A stretch of DNA of 10,873 nucleotides from CAZFUY01 sp964522445 (GTDB lineage: Bacteria > Pseudomonadota > Gammaproteobacteria > SZUA-229): the NCBI GenBank assembly GCA_964522445.1, contig CAZFUY010000100.1, positions 1 through 10,873 on the forward strand, in the 5' to 3' direction. Made by a program: the position numbers and the translations under genes. The notes beneath the pieces were generated by a model. It saw nothing but the letters and a program-made list of their open reading frames with translations. It was not told where the DNA came from and searched no databases. The stretch's first letter is position 1, and the number at the start of each line of letters is the position of its first letter. Positions 5,768 through 10,873 of the stretch are shown here, in pieces.

Positions 5768-6883
5768 TCACCTGCTTTCCTGTGGTCTTTGTCCTAAAGT
5801 TGCGCGTGCCATAAAACTTTGTCTTTGTCTGATGCCATTAACTTCAATAGTGTCACCGGGTCGCCCTTTGGCAACTATATCCAGTACATCGCGTGTATCA
5901 CGGATATTGGTTTGATTAATGTGAGTAATAATATCGCCCGTCATTAAACCGGCATTATCTGCCGGGCCATTTTTAAAAACATCGGTAATTAACACGCCCT
6001 GAATATCGGGCAGGCCTACACGTTTTAACATTTGTTCATTTAAATCTACGCCTTCAACACCTAACCAGCCACGAATAACACCGCCGTACTGGAGTATTTG
6101 TTTAACTACTTTTAAAGCCATATCAATGGGAATTGCAAAACTAATACCCTGAAAACTACCCGTTTGACTAAACATGGCGGCATTAATACCGACGACTTCA
6201 CCCATGGCATTAATTAATGCGCCACCTGAATTACCGGGATTAATGGCCGCATCTGTTTGAATAAAGTTTTCATAAGTATTTAGGCCTACGCGATCACGAC
6301 CCGTGGCACTGATAATGCCCTGAGTCACTGTCTGGCCAATACCAAATGGGTTGCCAATAGCCAGCACAACATCGCCCACTCTTAACCTTTTCATATCAGC
6401 AAAACTAATGCCTGGGTGGCTTTTGTGATTTATGGTAATTACAGCCAGATCAGTATCAGGGTCTGCGCCGACAATACTGGCTTTCATCTGATGACCATCG
6501 ATGAGCGTGACAATGATTTCATCTGCATTGGTGACTACATGGTAATTGGTCAGAATATGTCCCTGACCATCAACGATAACGCCTGATCCCTGATTATGTT
6601 TTGTTTGCTTTTTATTGTTGCTCTGCTTTTCCAGTAAAGGTGAAAGTGATGCTGGGGCTTGAGTGGTCAGGCGAAATGCCTGAATGCTAACCACCGCAGG
6701 TGCGGCTCTAGTTACTGCATCCGCATAAGATATGGGAGCAGAGAGTGATCCTGTTATAGAGCCAGAAATATGCTCTTTGCCATTTTTTACACTGACTGGC
6801 CAGAGGCTTAAAATCAATCCGCCCATAATTAACCCTGCTAAAGCCCAGCCAAACAGAAAATGTGTAGAATGTAATCTCTTCAT
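5768..6883 (-). CDS. DegS/AlgW-type periplasmic serine protease with one PDZ domain
   Basis: A 371-residue HtrA-family protease. One hydrophobic segment at residues 9-30 is an uncleaved anchor that leaves the protease in the periplasm. The trypsin-like domain at about 50-255 has the triad His115 (LTNYHVV), Asp145 (DPDTDLAVI) and Ser219 (NPGNSGGAL). One PDZ domain follows at about 265-360 (RGWLGVEGVD to the C-terminus). An N-terminal anchor with one PDZ fits DegS/AlgW, the site-1 protease that cuts the anti-sigma factor of RpoE/AlgU when misfolded outer-membrane proteins accumulate; DegP/DegQ have a cleaved signal and two PDZ domains. In Pseudomonas, as I recall, algW lies next to hisC, which supports that assignment. 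The ATG at 6883 has only a weak ribosome site. It diverges from the Nif3 gene with 19 bases between the start codons. Family certain, DegS role likely. Confidence 0.9.
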   Translation of the reverse strand: MKRLHSTHFLFGWALAGLIMGGLILSLWPVSVKNGKEHISGSITGSLSAPISYADAVTRAAPAVVSIQAFRLTTQAPASLSPLLEKQSNNKKQTKHNQGSGVIVDGQGHILTNYHVVTNADEIIVTLIDGHQMKASIVGADPDTDLAVITINHKSHPGISFADMKRLRVGDVVLAIGNPFGIGQTVTQGIISATGRDRVGLNTYENFIQTDAAINPGNSGGALINAMGEVVGINAAMFSQTGSFQGISFAIPIDMALKVVKQILQYGGVIRGWLGVEGVDLNEQMLKRVGLPDIQGVLITDVFKNGPADNAGLMTGDIITHINQTNIRDTRDVLDIVAKGRPGDTIEVNGIRQRQSFMARATLGQRPQESR

Positions 6884-6891
6884 AAAAATCC

Positions 6892-6896
6892 AGGAG
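6892..6896 (+). promoter_or_regulatory. Ribosome binding site deciding a GTG start for the Nif3 gene
   Basis: AGGAG lies 6 bases before GTG at 6903. The frame is open back to an ATG at 6732, but that region lies on top of the N-terminus of the divergent protease gene and encodes no family homology. This site and the usual length of the family settle the start at 6903. Confidence 0.85.
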
Positions 6897-6902
6897 TCAG
6901 TT

Positions 6903-7664
6903 GTGACCCAGCTTGTGCAGATCGTTGATTATTGTAATGAACTGTTATGTGTTCAGGAGTTCAGGGATTATTGCCCAAATGGGCTTCAGGTTGAAGGGAA
7001 AGACGAAGTAAAAAAAATAATTGTAGGTGTTACGGCATCTTATGAATTTTTACAGCAGGCAGTAGCGAAGGGTGCAGATGCTGTTCTGGTGCATCATGGA
7101 TATTTCTGGAAAGGTGAGGATTCATCCATTACAGGATTGAAAAAAAATCGTATAGCCTGTTTACTGCAAAATAATATCAGTCTGTTAGCTTATCACTTGC
7201 CTCTGGATGCGCATGCTCAATATGGCAATAATATTGAGCTGGCTCGTAAATTAGATATTTCAGTCAGGGGTTGTGTTGAGCAGGGGGCAGCGAAGGGGTT
7301 GCTCTGGTTTGGTGAACTGAATAATGAAAAAACAGCCGAGCAATTATCTCAGCATATAAATATTTCGCTTAATCGACAGCCATTACACCTGTCATCAACA
7401 ACAGCTCAAAAAATTAAAAAAATTGCCTGGTGTACAGGCGGCGCACAGAATTATATTGAAGAAGCTGCTCGGCTGGGTGTGGATGCCTATATCAGCGGTG
7501 AAGTTTCAGAACAGACCTTTCATCTGGCAAAGGAACTGGATATTCATTACTTTTCAGCAGGCCATCATGCAACAGAATCTTATGGTGTACAGGCATTAGC
7601 AGCGCATTTATCTGAGCAATTTGGTCTTGATGCTGAATTTATTGATATAGCTAACCCTGTTTGA
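6903..7664 (+). CDS. Nif3/YbgI-family (DUF34) metal-binding protein
   Basis: A 253-residue cytoplasmic protein of the Nif3-like family, often labelled GTP cyclohydrolase 1 type 2 homolog. The true activity of the family is not settled. Its members form toroidal hexamers with a di-metal site. The expected ligands are visible: His64 and His65 in VLVHHGYFWKGE, Asp102 in YHLPLDAH, and His221 with Glu225 in GHHATE. DYCPNGLQVEG at residues 22-32 is the typical N-terminal motif. Length equals the short bacterial form (YbgI, about 247 residues) without the inserted PII-like domain. It starts at a GTG with a good AGGAG site. Because it starts so close to the divergent protease gene, its promoter must lie inside that gene; TAGAAT at 6865-6870 is a possible -10 box, without a clear -35. 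It is separated from petA by 316 bases. Confidence 0.9.
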   Translation: MTQLVQIVDYCNELLCVQEFRDYCPNGLQVEGKDEVKKIIVGVTASYEFLQQAVAKGADAVLVHHGYFWKGEDSSITGLKKNRIACLLQNNISLLAYHLPLDAHAQYGNNIELARKLDISVRGCVEQGAAKGLLWFGELNNEKTAEQLSQHINISLNRQPLHLSSTTAQKIKKIAWCTGGAQNYIEEAARLGVDAYISGEVSEQTFHLAKELDIHYFSAGHHATESYGVQALAAHLSEQFGLDAEFIDIANPV

Positions 7665-7806
7665 TGAATAGCAGTAAATTGTGAGTTTAAAATCAGGGGC
7701 TTAGAGAAGATCAATGGCTAAGGTTTGGGTATTCTTTTGAGTATTAAACTGCGCATTGCGTTTTCTCAATAAACTATTGATATTCCTAATAAAAAATAAA
7801 TAACAC

Positions 7807-7835
7807 TTGGCTAAAACATTTATATCGGCTATGAT
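7807..7835 (+). promoter_or_regulatory. Sigma-70 promoter of the petABC operon
   Basis: TTGGCT at 7807-7812 and TATGAT at 7830-7835 are separated by exactly 17 bases and match the consensus at 4 of 6 and 5 of 6 positions. Transcription would begin near 7842. It is the best promoter in the 316-base spacer 7665-7980. The first part of that spacer (7665-7806) is AT-rich and holds nothing else I can identify, including no terminator for the Nif3 gene. Confidence 0.6.
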
Positions 7836-7841
7836 GCAGCG

Positions 7842-7980
7842 CGGTTTTTCCCATGTCTAGGGGCTTACTTTGATTGTGAAAAACCAACATATTTTACGTT
7901 TCTGGATGAGAGCTTTGAATTGAGTTTGATGTGCCAGAAAGATAATTTTTAATCATTTCATAAGTTTAAGAGAGGTACTC
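7842..7980 (+). promoter_or_regulatory. Long leader of petABC with two inverted repeats
   Basis: The predicted untranslated leader is about 139 bases. GGTTTTTC at 7843-7850 pairs with GAAAAACC at 7878-7885, and TTTCTGG at 7899-7905 pairs with CCAGAAA at 7934-7940. AGAGG at 7971-7975 is the ribosome site of petA, 5 bases before its ATG. The repeats have long loops and I cannot tell whether they fold or regulate anything. No known riboswitch pattern was recognised. Confidence 0.35.
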
Positions 7981-8574
7981 ATGGCTACAGAGGGCGTAGA
8001 TTTAGGTAAACGCCGTTTTCTGACTGCTAGTACTACTGTGGTAGGTGCTGTAGGAGCGGGCTTCGTTGCTGTTCCTTTTCTTGCATCATGGTCACCCAGT
8101 GAACGTGCTAAAACCGCAGGTGCTCCTGTCGAAATCGATATTAGCAAACTGCAAGAAGGTCAGAAGGTTACTGTTGAATGGCGCGGTAAGCCAGTGTGGA
8201 TCGTAAAACGATCACAAAAAAGTCTTGATGAGCTGGCTTCTCTGAATGAGGGTTTACGTGACCCTGCTTCAGAAAACAATCAGCAACCATCATATGCACA
8301 AAATCCGGCACGTTCTATTAAGCCAGAAATTGCGGTGCTTGTAGGTATCTGCACTCACCTTGGGTGTTCGCCCACTTATCGTCCTGAAATTGGTGCGGCT
8401 GATTTGGGTGCAGACTGGTTAGGCGGCTTCTTCTGTCCATGTCATGGTTCTAAATTTGATCTGGCTGGTCGTGTTTATTCGGGTGTTCCTGCACCGCTTA
8501 ATCTTGTAGTTCCACCTCACTATTACAAGAGTGATCGTGTAATTCTTATCGGTGAAGATGGAGGAGCAGCATAA
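7981..8574 (+). CDS. petA: Ubiquinol-cytochrome c reductase Rieske iron-sulfur subunit
   Basis: The 197-residue [2Fe-2S] subunit of the cytochrome bc1 complex, which takes the first electron from quinol and passes it to cytochrome c1. The N-terminus has a twin-arginine motif (GKRRFL, residues 9-14) followed by a hydrophobic stretch to about 36. That fits a Tat-dependent, uncleaved anchor leaving the folded cluster domain in the periplasm. Cluster motifs are CTHLGC at 124-129 (ligands Cys124 and His126) and CPCHGS at 152-157 (ligands Cys152 and His155); Cys129 and Cys154 make the stabilising disulfide. SGVPAPLNLVVP near 167-178 is the proline-loop region. The length is typical. Its stop codon shares one base with the petB start (TAATG), and it heads the petABC operon. 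Confidence 0.97.
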   Translation: MATEGVDLGKRRFLTASTTVVGAVGAGFVAVPFLASWSPSERAKTAGAPVEIDISKLQEGQKVTVEWRGKPVWIVKRSQKSLDELASLNEGLRDPASENNQQPSYAQNPARSIKPEIAVLVGICTHLGCSPTYRPEIGAADLGADWLGGFFCPCHGSKFDLAGRVYSGVPAPLNLVVPPHYYKSDRVILIGEDGGAA

Positions 8575-9788
8575 TGTCTCAAGGTTTATTAGGTTGGATT
8601 GATGATCGCTTCCCACTCAGTAAAATGTGGAATGAGCATCTTGCCGAATACTATGCACCAAAGAACTTTAACTTCTGGTATTTCTTTGGTTCTCTTGCCC
8701 TGCTAGTTCTGGTTATCCAGATTGTTTCAGGCCTTTTTCTGACAATGCATTACAAGCCTGACGGCGCGTTGGCATTTGCCTCTGTTGAATACATTATGCG
8801 AGACGTGCCTTATGGCTGGTTAATTCGCTATATTCACTCAACGGGTGCAACGGCATTCTTTGTTGTTGTTTATCTGCACATGTTCCGTGGCGTAATGTAT
8901 GGCTCATTCAAAAAACCACGCGAATTAGTGTGGCTGTTTGGTATGTTTATTTACCTTGCGTTAATGGCTGAAGCATTCATGGGTTATCTATTGCCATGGG
9001 GTCAGATGTCATACTGGGGCGCACAGGTTATTATTTCACTGTTTGGTGCATTGCCTGTTATTGGTGATCCGTTAACACTGTGGATTCGTGGTGACTATGT
9101 TATCTCTGATGCGACTTTGAATCGTTTCTTTGCTCTGCATGTTATTGCTCTGCCATTAGTTTTAATCGGACTTGTTGTAGCGCATATTCTTGCCTTGCAT
9201 GAAGTAGGTTCTAACAATCCAGACGGTGTTGAGATTAAGAAAAACAAAGATGCAAATGGCATTCCATTAGATGGTATTCCATTCCACCCTTACTATTCTG
9301 TAAAAGATATTGTAGGCGTGATTGTTTTCTTAATGTTCTTTAGTGCGGTTTTATTCTTTGCTCCAGAAGGCGGTGGTTATCTGCTTGAGTATGCTAACTT
9401 CATTCCTGCTGATCCATTGAAGACACCTGAGCATATTGCTCCGGTTTGGTACTTCACGCCATTTTATGCAATTTTGCGTGCTGTTCCAGACAAGCTAATG
9501 GGTGTTATAGCAATGGGCGCTGCGATTGTTGTGCTGTTCCTGTTACCATGGGTTGATCAGTGCAAAGTTAAATCTATTCGTTATCGTGGTACCAGTTTTA
9601 AAGTATTGCTGTTCGCTTTTGTTATTGCTTTTGTGGCACTGGGCTGGTTAGGCATGCAGCCTGCAACGCCAGGTAAAACGTTAGCAGCACAAATATTCAG
9701 CTTGATCTATTTCGGTTTCTTTGTGGCACTTTATTTCACATCAAAGAATGAAAAGACCAAGCCAGTACCAGAGAGGGTTACAGGATGA
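8574..9788 (+). CDS. petB: Cytochrome b subunit of the bc1 complex
   Basis: A 404-residue, eight-helix inner-membrane protein that carries haems bL and bH and forms the quinol-oxidising and quinone-reducing sites. Axial ligands are His88 and His102 in helix B (RYIHSTGA, YLHMFRG) and His189 and His204 in helix D (FALHVIALP, VVAHILAL). The second pair has 14 intervening residues rather than the 13 of mitochondrial and Rhodobacter cytochrome b. The Qo-site motif is PVWY at 290-293 instead of PEWY, in PVWYFTPFYAILR. To my knowledge both are normal in beta- and gammaproteobacteria. The start is set by the TAATG overlap with petA and by GGAGG at 8560-8564. Its end overlaps petC by 4 bases (ATGA). 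It is full-length and unfused, unlike the fused cytochrome b/c1 of some rhizobia. Confidence 0.97.
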   Translation: MSQGLLGWIDDRFPLSKMWNEHLAEYYAPKNFNFWYFFGSLALLVLVIQIVSGLFLTMHYKPDGALAFASVEYIMRDVPYGWLIRYIHSTGATAFFVVVYLHMFRGVMYGSFKKPRELVWLFGMFIYLALMAEAFMGYLLPWGQMSYWGAQVIISLFGALPVIGDPLTLWIRGDYVISDATLNRFFALHVIALPLVLIGLVVAHILALHEVGSNNPDGVEIKKNKDANGIPLDGIPFHPYYSVKDIVGVIVFLMFFSAVLFFAPEGGGYLLEYANFIPADPLKTPEHIAPVWYFTPFYAILRAVPDKLMGVIAMGAAIVVLFLLPWVDQCKVKSIRYRGTSFKVLLFAFVIAFVALGWLGMQPATPGKTLAAQIFSLIYFGFFVALYFTSKNEKTKPVPERVTG

Positions 9789-10537
9789 AAAAATTATTAA
9801 TAACATTTTTCATGGTGTTTCCAGCATGGGTAATGGCATCAGGAGGTGTTCACCTTGATCACGCGCCTGTTGATTTAAAAGATACTGAATCACTGAAAAG
9901 AGGTGCAGAGACTTTTGCTAACTATTGTCTAAGCTGCCATAGTGCAGAATACATGCGTTATAACCGTATTGGTCGTGACCTTGGTATGTCTGATGCTGAA
10001 GTAACTGAGAAATTAATTTTCACCCGCAATAAAAAAGGTGAACCCACCAAAGTGGGGGAATTAATGAAAGTTGCAATGACAAAGGATTATGCCGGCGAAG
10101 CATTCGGTACTAAAATCCCCGGTTTAACTGTGATTGCCCGCGCCCGTGGTGCTGACTGGTTGTACACCTATTTACGTACATTCTATCTTGACGACTCTCG
10201 TCCATCTGGAATGAATAACAGGGTGTTTGCTGATGTTGGTATGCCGCATGTATTGTGGGAAAAGCAGGGTTTGCAAAAAGCTGTTTTCAAAACAGAAATG
10301 GGTGAAGATGGAAATGAAAAACACATTTTTGAGAAAATGGAAATTGTAAAAGCCGGAACAATGAGCGTTGAAGAATATGATGCTTTTGTTGGTGATCTGG
10401 TTAACTTCCTTGTTTACATGGCTGAACCCGTGCAACTAGAACGTAAAAGCCTTGGTCTTTATGTTCTTATCTTCCTGGCATTCTTTGCAGTTATTGCGTA
10501 CATGCTGAAGAAAGAATACTGGAAAGACGTCCATTAA
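9785..10537 (+). CDS. petC: Cytochrome c1 subunit of the bc1 complex
   Basis: A 250-residue periplasmic cytochrome anchored at its C-terminus, which takes electrons from the Rieske protein and gives them to a soluble or membrane cytochrome c. A signal peptide covers residues 1-18 (ending VMA). The covalent haem site is CLSCH at 48-52, followed by SAEYMRYNR. The probable sixth ligand is Met153 in VGMPHVLWE. ARARGADWLYTYLRTFY at 118-134 is conserved in proteobacterial c1. A transmembrane helix at about 223-240 ends in KKEYWKDVH, which faces the cytoplasm. It overlaps petB by 4 bases, so the two are translationally coupled. Length and motifs are normal, with no missing residue seen. Confidence 0.96.
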   Translation: MKKLLITFFMVFPAWVMASGGVHLDHAPVDLKDTESLKRGAETFANYCLSCHSAEYMRYNRIGRDLGMSDAEVTEKLIFTRNKKGEPTKVGELMKVAMTKDYAGEAFGTKIPGLTVIARARGADWLYTYLRTFYLDDSRPSGMNNRVFADVGMPHVLWEKQGLQKAVFKTEMGEDGNEKHIFEKMEIVKAGTMSVEEYDAFVGDLVNFLVYMAEPVQLERKSLGLYVLIFLAFFAVIAYMLKKEYWKDVH

Positions 10538-10539
10538 TT

Positions 10540-10621
10540 AAGTCGCAAGTCAGAAGCCTTAAGTCGTAAGTCGTTTAATGGCTTCGACTTTTGGCTTTTG
10601 AATTCTGATTTTCAATTTTTT
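10540..10621 (+). repeat. Hairpin and short direct repeats between petC and sspA
   Basis: AAGTCGCAAGTC at 10540-10551 is repeated as AAGTCGTAAGTC at 10561-10572. In addition AAGTCG at 10561-10566 (or 10568-10573) pairs with CGACTT at 10585-10590, and CAGAAGCC at 10551-10558 pairs with GGCTTTTG at 10593-10600 with one wobble. This gives a stem of about 14 pairs spanning 10551-10600. A T-run follows at 10615-10621, too far from the stem for a standard terminator. It could weaken read-through from petABC into sspA or be a dispersed repeat. Role unproven. Confidence 0.5.
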
Positions 10622-10636
10622 TAGAGGCACTAAATT

Positions 10637-10873
10637 ATGGCGTCAAACGCCCTGGCTAACCGTCGTTCGGTTATGAACCTATTTTCTTCACCAAAATGCC
10701 CATACTGTCATCGAACACGTATTGTACTGGCAGAGAAAGACATTACATTTGAAACAATTGATGTTGATGTGGCTAAAATGCCCGAGGATTTATCTGAGCT
10801 AAATCCATACAATACGGTTCCTACTTTAGTTGACCGTGATCTTGTTTTATATGATTCAAGAGTTATTGTCGAA
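10637..10873 (+). CDS. sspA: Stringent starvation protein A, N-terminal part (runs off the window)
   Basis: The first 79 codons of a glutathione-transferase-fold protein that binds RNA polymerase and, in E. coli, is needed for acid and stationary-phase stress responses. The thioredoxin-like N-domain is visible: NRRSVMNLFSSPKCPYCH, then RIVLAEKDITFE, LNPYNTVPTLVDRDLVLYDSRVI. The VPTLVDR and DSR motifs are typical of SspA. Unlike E. coli SspA, it keeps a CPYC pair at about residues 21-24, as in glutaredoxins. The start follows AGAGG at 10623-10627 by 9 bases. Position directly after petABC is conserved in many beta- and gammaproteobacteria and supports the call. The C-terminal all-helical domain and any sspB gene lie beyond the end of the window. 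Confidence 0.92.
   Translation, partial: MASNALANRRSVMNLFSSPKCPYCHRTRIVLAEKDITFETIDVDVAKMPEDLSELNPYNTVPTLVDRDLVLYDSRVIVE

Noticed and set aside
6732..6902. In-frame extension of the Nif3 gene to an ATG at 6732
   Set aside because: It overlaps the coding region of the protease and has no family similarity; AGGAG before GTG at 6903 gives a convincing start.
8574..9788. PVWY instead of PEWY and wider His spacing in cytochrome b as a defect
   Set aside because: To my knowledge both are the usual form in beta- and gammaproteobacteria, so they are lineage traits and not anomalies.

Overview
The window looks like a draft-genome scaffold from a fairly AT-rich gammaproteobacterium. The main evidence is the order petA-petB-petC-sspA, the gammaproteobacterial form of cytochrome b (PVWY motif, wide haem-ligand spacing in helix D), and single-copy genes of that group: a DegS/AlgW-type protease, a YbgI/Nif3 protein, a DUF2069 protein and a Pseudomonas-type WrbA. 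I cannot name the genus. Nothing here points to phage, plasmid or CRISPR; most of the window is ordinary chromosome with several small palindromic repeat elements between genes.

Layout. Positions 1-100 hold a REP-like palindrome and one end of a small mobile repeat. From 98 to 2742 five genes lie on the minus strand. In transcription order they are arsC, wrbA and a DUF2069 membrane gene (abutting or overlapping, so an operon), then a hemerythrin-like gene and a secreted proline-rich protein of unknown function. A LysM lipoprotein gene (plus strand) and a small heat-shock gene (minus strand) converge on a shared terminator. The heat-shock gene is broken by 100 Ns, but 55 identical bases on both sides show that the gap is very probably an assembly artefact. 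Joining the two sides restores an intact 145-residue Hsp20 gene, and a strong sigma-32-type promoter lies upstream of it.

Next come hisC (plus) and a DegS-like periplasmic protease (minus). They converge on a 260-base spacer filled by a 159-bp MITE-like palindrome and a REPIN-like pair of REP sequences. The protease and the Nif3 gene diverge with only 19 bases between start codons. After a 316-base spacer with a good sigma-70 promoter and a long leader, petA, petB and petC overlap as a tight operon encoding the whole cytochrome bc1 complex. A hairpin-rich spacer then leads to the first 79 codons of sspA.

The pet genes carry electrons from quinol to cytochrome c. The protease and Hsp20 belong to envelope and cytoplasmic protein quality control. 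ArsC and WrbA are thiol and quinone redox enzymes. I see no clearly new multi-gene system. The most informative observations are the false gap, the mobile repeat whose ends sit exactly on stop codons of two different genes, the REPIN, and the sigma-32 promoter.
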